64,000 bases of DNA. Origin: Paenibacillus sp. HWE-109. Its GTDB lineage: Bacteria > Bacillota > Bacilli > Paenibacillales > NBRC-103111. The DNA lies in NCBI RefSeq assembly GCF_022163125.1, contig NZ_CP091881.1, forward strand, positions 3,472,001 through 3,536,000. Reading direction: 5' to 3'. The position numbers were made by a program, and so were the translations under genes. Shown one piece after another: positions 17,029 to 25,724 of the stretch; positions within the stretch are counted from its first letter, which is position 1; the number at the start of each line of letters is the position of its first letter. The notes under the pieces were generated by a model that saw only the letters and a list, made by a program, of their open reading frames with translations, was not told the origin of the DNA and ran no database searches.

Positions 17029-17051
17029 TGCACTCACATCCTTGTCTGATC

Positions 17052-18032
17052 TTATAGTGGGATTGCTTTATAATCGGATACCGTTCTAAGCTTGTCATAG
17101 ACTTCCTGACTAAGAGGCTGTCCACCAGCTTCCATTGCCAACCACAGTGCGCCTATAACTGGCTCTACCTTCAATTTGACAATTGACGCATTCGGAGCAA
17201 CTTGATGTACACTCTTTTCCAAATAATCCAGGATAAAAGGCCCCTCTCCTCTGGTTACAACACTTCCAGCCAGTACAATGTCAAAGCTTTCCCGTTCCAT
17301 ACCAAGTCGTCTAATAACAGCTGTCGCAGACTTACCCAGTTCTTCGCCTTGAACCCGGAGAATACGGAGGGCAACCTCATCGCCAAGCTTGGCCGCTTTG
17401 AACAGCAAGAGAACAGTAGAAAGCGGTACAGGCTTCTCATGATCCCAGAAGTCCCCAAACATCTCCTCCACTTTGCTATAGCCATATTCTTGCAGCAGGA
17501 GCTCAGTCAGCAGCGTCGGCTGCTCTCTGCCATCCCAGGCACGGATAACGGCTCTGAAGGCTTCAATCGCGAGCGTGCCTCCACCACCGAAGTCACCGAA
17601 CTTGTAGGTGAATCCTCCACATTGGAAGAAGTCACCCTGCCTGTTCTTCCCAGCGCTGTTCGTCCCGCTTCCGCAAATCAGTACAACGCCATAAGGCTGC
17701 ATCGTTCCTGCCCGCAAAGCAATCATCGTATCGCAGTCGATCTCATAATTGGGAAATCCGAGCTTATGGATCAGCGGTCTCAGCACTTCATAATCAATAG
17801 GACGATCCGCCCCAGCAAGACCAAAAAAAGCAAACGTAATGTCTTCCCGTGTTAATTGCGCTTGTGCCAAGGCCATATTTACTGAACTTGTAATGTTAGC
17901 CCGTGCAATATCCACACTGATCTGATGATTGCCATTCCCACTATGACCTTTCCCAATGATATTCCCATTCTCATCTGACACTAAGGTATAAGTCTTGCTT
18001 CCACCTGCATCTACGCCCAAATAATACTTCAT
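17052..18032 (-). CDS. N-acetylglucosamine-kinase-like ATPase (BadF/BadG family)
   Basis: A 326-residue sugar kinase of the ASKHA fold. It shows the phosphate-1 loop YYLGVDAGGSKT, GLAGADRP, the phosphate-2 motif ICGSGTNSAG and GGFTYKFGDFGGGG. Members act on GlcNAc or related amino sugars and glycosides. It is sandwiched 28 bp after the LacI regulator and 24 bp before the GH4 gene, so it should phosphorylate the substrate or product of that glycosidase in the cytoplasm. Confidence 0.87.
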   Translation of the reverse strand: MKYYLGVDAGGSKTYTLVSDENGNIIGKGHSGNGNHQISVDIARANITSSVNMALAQAQLTREDITFAFFGLAGADRPIDYEVLRPLIHKLGFPNYEIDCDTMIALRAGTMQPYGVVLICGSGTNSAGKNRQGDFFQCGGFTYKFGDFGGGGTLAIEAFRAVIRAWDGREQPTLLTELLLQEYGYSKVEEMFGDFWDHEKPVPLSTVLLLFKAAKLGDEVALRILRVQGEELGKSATAVIRRLGMERESFDIVLAGSVVTRGEGPFILDYLEKSVHQVAPNASIVKLKVEPVIGALWLAMEAGGQPLSQEVYDKLRTVSDYKAIPL

Positions 18033-18060
18033 AGCTTCAACTCCCTTATGACTTCATGCG

Positions 18061-19062
18061 TTAGCTTCCAGCTTCATGTCTGGCCGTAGTTTCTCGAATT
18101 ACAATAACAGGGTCTAACTTCAGTGTCAGATGCTTCTCCGCCTGACCATCGATATGGCGCAGCAATTCCTCAACGGCAGCTTGACCCAGCTTATCGGCCG
18201 GCTGACGAACGGTTGTTAATTGGGGCCGGAACTCCGCAGCGAAGATTTGATCATCAAAACCTATGACCGACATATCCTGAGGAACCTGAAGACCTGCATG
18301 ATTCAAGGCATTCATTAACCCGAAAGCGATATAATCATCAGCAGCAAAAACCGCACTTGGCCGCTGGCCGTCCTGAATCCATCTCTGGGCAATGTCATAT
18401 CCGGATGAAATGGAAAATTGCCCCTGCTCGATCCAAAGCTTCGTCAAGCCCGCTTCCTGCATCGCATGTCGGTAACCGCGTTCCCTTTCGCTGCTGCTCA
18501 GAAACGGTTCCGAACCGCGAATATGAGCGATTTCCGTATGTCCGAGCTCAATCAAATGCTTCGTCGCTTCGTAACCGCCTTTGAAATTATCTACAATGAC
18601 AGATGAGATATGCTCATCGATATGCTGATTATCCAGCAGCACAAAGGGCATCTTCTTTTTCTGCAATTCCTTCACATAGGCTTCTTCATTCGTCGGAGAC
18701 AGCATCATCAAACCGTCAACGCGATCTTCTTGAAATAACGATTTTTCAAACGAAGAAAACACGTCGTTAGATATGGATAAGGCCAAAAAATACCCTTTGG
18801 CCGCGAGACGCTCATTCACTGATTTCACCACAGCATCGAAAAAGGAATCGTTCAATGTCGCAATGGCAAGCCCGATTACCCCGGTTTTCCCGCGGGCCAA
18901 ACTTCGAGCCGCAGCATTGGGATGATAGTTCAGCTCTTGCATCGCCTGCAGCACGCGCTGTCGATTGCTCTCACGCACGGTCCCTGCTTGATTAATTACG
19001 CGTGAAACGGTGACTACTGAGAGTCCGCACTTCTTAGCAACATCAAAAATACTTACTTTCAT
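18061..19062 (-). CDS. LacI-family regulator of the GH4 operon
   Basis: A 333-residue repressor with helix-turn-helix VSIFDVAKKCGLSVVTVSRV and an effector domain ending in SVIGFDDQIFAAEF. ATG 19062 is 9 nt after AGGAG; in-frame upstream starts lack spacing. A LacI-type operator (19090-19105) lies just behind the -10 of its own promoter, so autorepression of the three-gene operon is likely. Confidence 0.92.
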   Translation of the reverse strand: MKVSIFDVAKKCGLSVVTVSRVINQAGTVRESNRQRVLQAMQELNYHPNAAARSLARGKTGVIGLAIATLNDSFFDAVVKSVNERLAAKGYFLALSISNDVFSSFEKSLFQEDRVDGLMMLSPTNEEAYVKELQKKKMPFVLLDNQHIDEHISSVIVDNFKGGYEATKHLIELGHTEIAHIRGSEPFLSSSERERGYRHAMQEAGLTKLWIEQGQFSISSGYDIAQRWIQDGQRPSAVFAADDYIAFGLMNALNHAGLQVPQDMSVIGFDDQIFAAEFRPQLTTVRQPADKLGQAAVEELLRHIDGQAEKHLTLKLDPVIVIRETTARHEAGS

Positions 19063-19089
19063 CACATACATCTCCTGTGTCACGCAAAA

Positions 19090-19105
19090 GTTTAAGCGCT
19101 TTAAC
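19090..19105. promoter_or_regulatory. LacI-type operator
   Basis: GTTTAAGC-GCTTTAAC, one mismatch from a perfect palindrome with the central CG of LacI-family sites, placed just downstream of the -10 of the regulator promoter. The binding protein is presumably the regulator it precedes. Confidence 0.65.
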
Positions 19106-19117
19106 TTTCATAAATTA

Positions 19118-19146
19118 ATTATAAACGAAAAATTTAGTATGCACAA
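19118..19146 (-). promoter_or_regulatory. Sigma-A-type promoter of the LacI-kinase-GH4 operon
   Basis: Minus strand TTGTGC (19146-19141), 17-bp spacer, perfect TATAAT (19123-19118). Confidence 0.75.
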
Positions 19147-19162
19147 GCCAATTGTAAACACA

Positions 19163-19200
19163 AAAGAGAGTCCGTATGGTTAGATACAGGCTCTCTCTTT
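19163..19200 (-). terminator. Intrinsic terminator after the gene at 19222
   Basis: AAAGAGAG (19163-19170) pairs with CTCTCTTT (19193-19200); on the minus strand TTTTGTGTTT follows. The loop is long, so it is weaker than its neighbours. Confidence 0.6.
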
Positions 19201-19221
19201 ATTTAAATCCACTATTCATTT

Positions 19222-19818
19222 TCACATCTCCAATAAGAGCATTTCTTGTCTTAGTTCCACTAACTTCGTCTTGCTCTCCACAACGGCTTTGACATCGCCT
19301 GAGGCCATCGCATCATGTAAAGTAGCGAGCTCGTAATCCAGCTCCATGCGAAGAATTGGAATTCGGTCATCGGTCCGCTTGGATCGCAGCGCTTGCATGA
19401 CTTCTTCTACTGTCACGGCAGGCTCCTTCTGATACAGCACTTTATGCTCGATTCCGCTAATTTCTACCATGCGAATAATTTCACCGAACATAATATTCTC
19501 AATGAGAATTTGCCGATCCTTGAATCTTTTCACTACAGCATGACCGCGGGTGTCGCCAATCAGCTTCTCCATCATTTCAGCCAGCTTCTCATCCTTGAAG
19601 GAATAGTTGCCTACGATCTTATACTTTTCTCCAATCCGTTCGAATTTCAGCTTAATAAGCTTGCGTCCTGTGCGAATGGAAATGATGAACTGTACATCGC
19701 TTTCGTTCCAATACAGCGAATATCCTTCTTGAATGAGCGCTTTAATGAAGTTCCGGATTAGCCGGCGATCAAATCGTAACTCTAGGTTGCAATATTCCAC
19801 TTCATGACTCTTACTCAC
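19222..19818 (-). CDS. Unrecognised cytoplasmic protein, 198 residues
   Basis: I do not recognise this protein. It is soluble, rich in Lys, Glu and Arg, with a beta-rich N-terminal half (QFIISIRTGRKLIKLKFER) and a helical C-terminal half of alternating Leu and charged residues that may form a short coiled coil. GTG 19818 is the likely start because GGAGGGG lies 6 nt before it; an ATG at 19833 overlaps that site. It is a single-gene unit with its own terminator. Confidence 0.75.
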   Translation of the reverse strand: MSKSHEVEYCNLELRFDRRLIRNFIKALIQEGYSLYWNESDVQFIISIRTGRKLIKLKFERIGEKYKIVGNYSFKDEKLAEMMEKLIGDTRGHAVVKRFKDRQILIENIMFGEIIRMVEISGIEHKVLYQKEPAVTVEEVMQALRSKRTDDRIPILRMELDYELATLHDAMASGDVKAVVESKTKLVELRQEMLLLEM

Positions 19819-19951
19819 GGCAATCCCCTCCATAAATGGTGCTTTTGGTGTTGTTTAAATATTCAGACAACTTGTGTTCTTAATCTTATCTTATTATGAA
19901 TTCTATGTTTTAGCAACTTGGATTATTGACATTTTTTTAAGGAAATACGTA

Positions 19952-19986
19952 CAAAAAAAACTGAAGCCCGTTCATCAGGGCTCCAG
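19952..19986 (-). terminator. Intrinsic terminator after the small DUF6953-like gene
   Basis: CTGAAGCCC (19961-19969) pairs with GGGCTCCAG (19978-19986) with one mismatch, followed on the minus strand by eight T. Confidence 0.85.
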
Positions 19987-20035
19987 CCTAAATCGATATG
20001 GAAAAACAAGCAAATTCCCTTCGCATTTTATCGAT

Positions 20036-20272
20036 TTAATGCCATCCCCAGAAAAAACCATCTCGTTCCCAAGCGGCTTTCCCGCCGTGCAATTTTTTGA
20101 ATATTTTCTTCACTTCCTTGGAAATAGCTTGATTGCCGTTTTCATTCACATAAATAAAAGATTCCCCATATTGACGCAGGATATGATCAACAGCTGCTTT
20201 CTGGTGTAAAATGCCCGCGGATTTCAACTCCTCCAGCATCCACTCCGCAACTTCATTCGCCGTTACAGACAT
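20036..20272 (-). CDS. Small conserved protein, DUF6953-like
   Basis: A 78-residue protein beginning MSVTANEVAEWMLEEL, with FIYVNENGNQAISKEV in the middle and WERDGFFWGW at the end. This pattern recalls the DUF6953 family as I remember it; the function is unknown. ATG 20272 is chosen since GGGAG lies 9 nt upstream, and the earlier ATG at 20296 lacks one. It has its own terminator. Confidence 0.75.
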   Translation of the reverse strand: MSVTANEVAEWMLEELKSAGILHQKAAVDHILRQYGESFIYVNENGNQAISKEVKKIFKKLHGGKAAWERDGFFWGWH

Positions 20273-20401
20273 TCTTCTTCTCTCCCTTTTGTTCACCTGT
20301 CACCAAAGCCTATCGTTAGGCGGATCATGACATTTTCCTATTGTATCATATTTTCATGAAATCATCGTCTAGCGCTTTCGTTATCTAGATTTCCTTCAAA
20401 T

Positions 20402-20438
20402 ACAAAAGGGCTTCCCTGCATCAAGCAGGTAGCCCTTT
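20402..20438 (-). terminator. Intrinsic terminator of the ABC exporter operon
   Basis: AAAGGGC (20405-20411) pairs with GCCCTTT (20432-20438), with an inner CCTGC/GCAGG stem; TTTTGTATTTG follows on the minus strand. Confidence 0.8.
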
Positions 20439-20445
20439 GGGTTTG

Positions 20446-21600
20446 CTAGGCCGCCTCCGCGTCGCCAGGACGAAGAATCACCGATCCAATGCCGAGCAGA
20501 ATCAAGGCAAACAAGGTTAACACGCCCATATGCATCCACATCTGGGACAAACTCTGGCCTGATGCCATGCGCTGTATAGCATCGATCACCCACTTTTGCG
20601 GAACGAAGTTAGCGAGCTTCTGCATCCAGTCGGGCATCAACGTAATCGGCCAGAAGCAGCCGCCAAGCATGCAAGTTGGAGTGATGATGATGGAGTTAAT
20701 GATGCTTATGTTCTGAGCATTTTTAACCATTCCGGCTATAGCGCTTGCAATCCCCATACTGGCCAACAAGAAAAACTCGAGAATTGTGAATTGCGAAAAG
20801 AAAGGAAGTCCATAGTCATAATGCATGACATACCGCGTGACAATTAAAATAACGACAACCTGCAAAGTTCCGACCAAAAAACTGCCTAGGAAGTTGCCAA
20901 GCATAATTTCAACGGAACGAACCGGGGCTGTGAAGGTTCTCGCTAAAGTTCGCATTCTGCGATCCTCCATCACAACCGAGACGGTATTACTAATGACACC
21001 CATCATGAACATCAGCATAAAGCCAATGACAACATGCATATTCGGATTCACATACAAGCCCAAATCTGTCATCTGCGATGTAACTTGACGCTTCTCGCTT
21101 TGTGTCAGCGTCTTCTCAATCGCTTCAAGATGAGTTTCCTTCGAAAGATTCGGCATGTTGGTCAAAGCAGCGGTGCTTTGATACCTGGTCAACACACTGT
21201 CCAAAGTCATTTTGAGCGTTATCGAGGCTTCGCTAAGGTTTAGTTGATACATATCAACTTGAGGCGGTAATCCCTGCATCAGCGTCTCGCTGAAATTGTC
21301 AGGAATCACAAAAGCACCGCTCGCTTTTTGCTTAACTACTTCTTCCTTTAAAGCCGCCTCCGACGTTTGTTCCTGCAAACGGTAATCCGGGTAGGAAGAC
21401 AACTCACGAAGCAGATGAGTTCCCAGCGTTCCCTTATCCAAATTCAAATAGACAATATCAACACGATGATCTGTTTGCTTTCCTAATACGCCAATAATTA
21501 GTGAAACCGCGGCAATCGGAATGAGCAAATACATCAGGAAGCCCTTTTTCTGGAATAACGTCCGACGCAGCATATTAAGCGCAATATATAAACTATTCAT
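20446..21600 (-). CDS. ABC-2 type permease, second subunit (LnrN/YfiN-like)
   Basis: A 384-residue membrane subunit of the exporter. It has one N-terminal transmembrane helix (GFLMYLLIPIAAVSLIIGVLG), a large extracytoplasmic domain and five to six C-terminal helices, the layout of ABC2_membrane_3 proteins. Length matches B. subtilis LnrN closely as I recall it. ATG 21600 follows GGCGGGG and overlaps the preceding permease stop by 8 nt, so the two should be made together as a heterodimer. Confidence 0.88.
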   Translation of the reverse strand: MNSLYIALNMLRRTLFQKKGFLMYLLIPIAAVSLIIGVLGKQTDHRVDIVYLNLDKGTLGTHLLRELSSYPDYRLQEQTSEAALKEEVVKQKASGAFVIPDNFSETLMQGLPPQVDMYQLNLSEASITLKMTLDSVLTRYQSTAALTNMPNLSKETHLEAIEKTLTQSEKRQVTSQMTDLGLYVNPNMHVVIGFMLMFMMGVISNTVSVVMEDRRMRTLARTFTAPVRSVEIMLGNFLGSFLVGTLQVVVILIVTRYVMHYDYGLPFFSQFTILEFFLLASMGIASAIAGMVKNAQNISIINSIIITPTCMLGGCFWPITLMPDWMQKLANFVPQKWVIDAIQRMASGQSLSQMWMHMGVLTLFALILLGIGSVILRPGDAEAA

Positions 21601-22774
21601 GATACCCCGCCTTTCGGTATACGATAAAGGACACAAGCAGCAAGCCCCCGCCAAAGCAGCCCAAAACCAAGAGATGATGCCCAATAACTCGCAAATCGCT
21701 GCCCAGCATAATTCGCAGCATGCTCTGCATTCCCCAATAATTAAGCGTATATGCCCCCAAACGTTGCAGTAAACCATCGGGTAATGGCGTGAATCCCCCG
21801 CTTAGGAATGACATAACCAAAATAATCATTTGAAAAGACGTACTGATCGCTTTCGATGTCTTGGTCAATAAGGTGACCAACACCGCTAGGCTCATGGAAG
21901 CTACTATGATCCCGAAGCATACCAGGAAAAGCATGGAGTACGAATGCCCCCAATCAACGCCATAGAAAACAATGGTCGCTGTTATTATGACAGCTGCTTG
22001 CGTAATGGAAATGAACGTATTTCCGACCACTTTTCCCAATAAAATTTTGTATTCCTGCATAGGCATCGCATTTAATCTAGCTAATGTGTGCTTCTCTTTC
22101 TCATTCTGTAAACTCAGGGCTGTCGACATGCCGGAGTAAAGTAAAAACATAACCAACATAGACGCCGCGTAGTATTGCATGGCTGTATACTGAGTATTAG
22201 AAGTTGTCAGCTTGCCTACTTGCACATGAGAGGAAGCCACAGCTTGGGAAGAAACTTGGGAAGCTTGGTCTTGCAACCTTACAGCCGCATCCGAACCTCC
22301 TGAGATCATTACCGCTTGCCTGTGATTCACTTGATCCAAAAAGGAGCGAAGAACCATCTGTGCGCTCAAATTTTGCCCATAATCATTTCCTAGTATCATT
22401 TCCCAACGGGCTTCTTTCCCAGCTAACACCTGGTTGCTGAAATCACTTGGAATAATGAGAGCAAATTCCGTGGTTCCCATTTTAAGCCTCTCGACCGCTT
22501 CTTCTCGTGTTGGAATAAGTGTAGGTTGTATCATTTGTTGTATCTCAGGTGCACTGAGAAAATTGGTGAACTCCTTGCTGATCGGGCCGATATCTGCCTG
22601 AACCAGATCTACTTTAACCATTTTTATCGCATGATCTTCCACTTTGAACGCACCGGAAAGCGCAGAGCCCAAGATGAAGATCAATAACAGCGGCATCAAA
22701 AACTGAATGACAAACACGTATCGCATACGCAATAATCGCAGTATTTCATACCTAGCAATCGTCCATATTTGCAT
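21593..22774 (-). CDS. ABC-2 type permease, first subunit (LnrM/YfiM-like)
   Basis: A 393-residue paralogue of the next gene with the same topology: helix YVFVIQFLMPLLLIFILGSAL, extracytoplasmic domain (with a Gln/Ser/Val-rich stretch around residues 165-185) and C-terminal helices. It lies 12 bp after the ATPase gene. Together with the ATPase and second permease it should form an exporter that removes a lipid-active compound from the membrane. Confidence 0.88.
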   Translation of the reverse strand: MQIWTIARYEILRLLRMRYVFVIQFLMPLLLIFILGSALSGAFKVEDHAIKMVKVDLVQADIGPISKEFTNFLSAPEIQQMIQPTLIPTREEAVERLKMGTTEFALIIPSDFSNQVLAGKEARWEMILGNDYGQNLSAQMVLRSFLDQVNHRQAVMISGGSDAAVRLQDQASQVSSQAVASSHVQVGKLTTSNTQYTAMQYYAASMLVMFLLYSGMSTALSLQNEKEKHTLARLNAMPMQEYKILLGKVVGNTFISITQAAVIITATIVFYGVDWGHSYSMLFLVCFGIIVASMSLAVLVTLLTKTSKAISTSFQMIILVMSFLSGGFTPLPDGLLQRLGAYTLNYWGMQSMLRIMLGSDLRVIGHHLLVLGCFGGGLLLVSFIVYRKAGYHE

Positions 22775-22786
22775 CTTGACCTCCTC

Positions 22787-23722
22787 CTAGTCCCGCAACG
22801 TTCTTCCGGTCAACGACAGGAATAAGGCTTCAAGATCCGGCTCCACCTGTGTGAGCGATTGAATTTTCACGTCATGTTTAGCTAAAATGAACAAGATGTC
22901 CTGAAGATACGCATGGGACGTTCCTACCAACAATTCGAGCTGCTGTTCTTGCGCTGTCACTTGTTTAACTCTTGGGTGTTCTCTGAGTTCAGTGATGGCT
23001 TCTTCTTTTAAATGAGCAACTTGGAGAATCACTTTATTATCCTGCGCTACCTTGCTTCGAAGCTCCTCTTGCGTGCCGCAGGCAATCAGATGACCATGAT
23101 CCATAATCCCGACCCGCGAAGAGATGGCGGAGACTTCTTCCATGTAATGAGATGTATAGATAATGGTTGACCCCATGCGATTAAGTGTTCTTACCGACTC
23201 GAGGATATGATTGCGAGACTGTGGATCGATGCCTACTGTTGGCTCATCCATAATGATTAGCTTGGGATGATGCATAATCGCGCAGGCAATATTCAAACGG
23301 CGTTTCATTCCGCCTGAGAAGGAACTCGGTTTATCGCGAGCACGATCAGATAGTCCTACGAATTCTAAAGCCTCCTCCACGCGATCCTTCAAGAGCTTGC
23401 CGGATAAACCGTATAATCTAGCAAAAAAAGTGACATTCTCACGCGCCGTCAAATTTTCGAAAATCGCCAGTTCTTGGGGAACAAGGCCAATCCTGCGTTT
23501 AACTTCCAGTGTATCTTTGGCAACCGATAATCCGTCCACAACCATTTCACCCTGATCGATTTTCAGCAGTCCGCTCAACATTTTAATCGTCGTACTTTTG
23601 CCCGCACCATTGGGTCCCAAAAGTCCAAATACTTCACCTTCGTGAATAGATAAATTAAGATGATCCACAGAGATCTGATTGTTATATTTTTTCACAACAT
23701 TTTTTAATTGAACAAAGCTCAT
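22787..23722 (-). CDS. ABC transporter ATP-binding protein (LnrL/YfiL-like)
   Basis: A 311-residue nucleotide-binding subunit with Walker A GLLGPNGAGKSTTIKM, Q-loop near LVPQELAIF, signature SGGMKRRLNIA, Walker B LIIMDEPTVGID and H-loop TSHYMEE. A C-terminal extension of about 80 residues ends in LEALFLSLTGR, typical of drug-type ATPases. It is first in an ATPase-permease-permease operon, divergent from a two-component system that probably controls it. Confidence 0.92.
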   Translation of the reverse strand: MSFVQLKNVVKKYNNQISVDHLNLSIHEGEVFGLLGPNGAGKSTTIKMLSGLLKIDQGEMVVDGLSVAKDTLEVKRRIGLVPQELAIFENLTARENVTFFARLYGLSGKLLKDRVEEALEFVGLSDRARDKPSSFSGGMKRRLNIACAIMHHPKLIIMDEPTVGIDPQSRNHILESVRTLNRMGSTIIYTSHYMEEVSAISSRVGIMDHGHLIACGTQEELRSKVAQDNKVILQVAHLKEEAITELREHPRVKQVTAQEQQLELLVGTSHAYLQDILFILAKHDVKIQSLTQVEPDLEALFLSLTGRTLRD

Positions 23723-23760
23723 ATCATCCGCTCCCTTATCTCATTCAACTTGATATACTC

Positions 23761-23825
23761 ATTGTACTTTGCTTTCTGCACACGAACAGGTAGATTTAGT
23801 CATTCATCAAAGTGACAAAAGTCAT
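23761..23825 (-). promoter_or_regulatory. Candidate activator-dependent promoter region of the ABC operon
   Basis: A good -10, TACAAT (23766-23761 on the minus strand), has no -35 at the right distance (CTGTTC). Upstream stand three similar half-sites: AGTCAT (23798-23803), AGTGAC (23811-23816, inverted) and AGTCAT (23820-23825). A NarL-type regulator could bind them. This is inference from spacing only. Confidence 0.35.
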
Positions 23826-23906
23826 AATCTCTGCAAAAGGCGTGTAAACCCACTTGGGAGGTATGCTATACTTTGCTTACTACTTGCCTAAAAGGATGGG
23901 AACCGT

Positions 23907-25028
23907 TTGACACCATTACTTCCGATATCCCGTTATGCTCTTATACTCGTCCCAGCGATTGCTTCCATGTATCTAGAGAAATATTCGGCCTATGGCACAT
24001 ATGTATTTTTTATTCTTTTGTTGGTTTGGATGGCAGAACTACGCAGAATCACTCGCTTGAAATCAGCTTGGATGCTTTTGCTTGAAATTGGCTTCGGAGC
24101 TTGGCTAAGCTCCCAATATCACGGCATCTTGTTCATGCTCTTCTACTCTACCCTTTTGTCTTATGTACATAACGTAAATAAGCATCTCTGTTACTACTTC
24201 ATCGCCATCCAGTTGCTCTTATTAAATCTTTCTCTGCATGGGCAGCCTGCCAGTTATTACGTCATGGCAAATCTTATTTTCATCGCTCAGTCCATGCTTC
24301 TGCTTCATATGAGACAAATTGAGCAAAATAGAGAAGAAGTAGAGCTTCTTTATGATCAGCTGCGCAGACAGCACTATGAGCTAGATGAAGCACGTCTGCA
24401 GCTTATGGATTATGCCAAACAGGTTGAGAACATTACGCAAACAGATGAACGCAACCGTATCTCGCGGGACATTCATGATGATCTCGGGCATAAACTGATT
24501 CGTCTCAAAATGATGATGGAAGCTTCTTTGCGTATCCTTCCGACCCAACAAAGCAAAGGTATGGAGATGCTAACCTCTGTCAAAGACCAATTAACCGAAA
24601 GCATGGAGATGCTTCGCACCACCGTTCGGCGGTTAAAGCCTGATGAAGATTCCTTGCAAACCTACTCCCTCGATAGACTCATTGAAGACTTGACGAAGGA
24701 GAATGGCATTGCAATTGAAGTTCAAATCACAGGAATGCCTTATGTATTGTATCCCAGCCTGGCTTTCATTCTTTACCGCAATGCGCAAGAAGCGATCACG
24801 AATGCCATTCGTCACGGAAGTGCAAGCAAGGTCGATATTCAGTTAAGCTATGATCCCAAGCAAATTACCATGTGTGTGTCCAACAATGGCCATCTACCTG
24901 CTGCGTCCTCCGCCAAAGGCATTGGGATGAAAGGCATGGAAGAACGCAGCAAGCTCATCGGCGGCCAACTTTTCGTCACTTTGCAGGATTATTATTCCGT
25001 AACAACGGTGTTGCCTACCTATCGCTAA
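23907..25028 (+). CDS. Sensor histidine kinase, HisKA_3 type (LnrJ/YfiJ-like)
   Basis: A 373-residue membrane kinase. About 130 N-terminal residues form five to six short-looped helices with almost no external domain, suggesting it senses something in the membrane. A coiled coil follows, then the phosphorylation box RNRISRDIHDDLGHKLI and a HATPase_c domain (NAQEAITNAIRHG; GIGMKGMEER). Start is TTG 23907 after AAAAGGATGGG. It is followed 33 bp later by its response regulator and is divergent to the ABC exporter genes. Confidence 0.9.
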   Translation: MTPLLPISRYALILVPAIASMYLEKYSAYGTYVFFILLLVWMAELRRITRLKSAWMLLLEIGFGAWLSSQYHGILFMLFYSTLLSYVHNVNKHLCYYFIAIQLLLLNLSLHGQPASYYVMANLIFIAQSMLLLHMRQIEQNREEVELLYDQLRRQHYELDEARLQLMDYAKQVENITQTDERNRISRDIHDDLGHKLIRLKMMMEASLRILPTQQSKGMEMLTSVKDQLTESMEMLRTTVRRLKPDEDSLQTYSLDRLIEDLTKENGIAIEVQITGMPYVLYPSLAFILYRNAQEAITNAIRHGSASKVDIQLSYDPKQITMCVSNNGHLPAASSAKGIGMKGMEERSKLIGGQLFVTLQDYYSVTTVLPTYR

Positions 25029-25061
25029 AAAGGAATTGATTATAGAGAGGATTGTATATGC

Positions 25062-25724
25062 ATGATTCATTTACTTATTACAGATGATGACCCTTTTATC
25101 CGGGAAAGCTTAAAATTAATCATTGGCCTAGACGAAGATATCGAGGTCGTTGGCACTTGTACGAATGGGGACGAGGCATTGGCTTTTATCCAAAGCGGCA
25201 GCCAAGTTGACGTTGTCCTTATGGATATTCGGATGCCGATCTGTGACGGCGTACAGGGCACCTTGAAGATCAAGCAAGCTTATCCGAACGTGGTTGTTCT
25301 AATCCTGACAACGTTTGACGATGATGAATTTATCGTTCAAGCTTTACGCAACGGGGCCAGCGGGTATCTGCTCAAAAACATTTCGCCCGATCGTATCATT
25401 CAAGGAATCAAAACCGTGGAGCAAGGCAATCTGCTTATTCATGCGGATATCGCCAAAAAATTGACCACTTTCATCAGCCCGAACACGATGCCATCCGTAC
25501 CTGTACCTAAAGCACTTAGCGCGTTCGGCTTAACCGCTAGTGAACAAACGGTTGTCGTGAAAATTTCCGAGGGCCTTTCAAATAAAGAAATCGCCCAGGA
25601 GCTATTCCTGAGCGAAGGTACGGTAAAAAATTATATTACGGAAATACTTAGCAAGCTGAATCTCCGTGATCGAACACAAATTGCTATTTTTTATTTGAAA
25701 CAACAATCAGGCGCGAATCGTTAA
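25062..25724 (+). CDS. Response regulator, NarL/LuxR type (LnrK/YfiK-like)
   Basis: A 220-residue regulator. The receiver domain has the acidic pocket ITDDDPF, phospho-acceptor VLMDIRMP, and Lys in YLLKNISPD; the C-terminal LuxR helix-turn-helix reads GLSNKEIAQELFLSEGTVKNY. Partner of the kinase just upstream. It probably activates the divergent exporter operon. Its stop overlaps the convergent stalk-protein stop by 4 nt. Confidence 0.93.
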   Translation: MIHLLITDDDPFIRESLKLIIGLDEDIEVVGTCTNGDEALAFIQSGSQVDVVLMDIRMPICDGVQGTLKIKQAYPNVVVLILTTFDDDEFIVQALRNGASGYLLKNISPDRIIQGIKTVEQGNLLIHADIAKKLTTFISPNTMPSVPVPKALSAFGLTASEQTVVVKISEGLSNKEIAQELFLSEGTVKNYITEILSKLNLRDRTQIAIFYLKQQSGANR

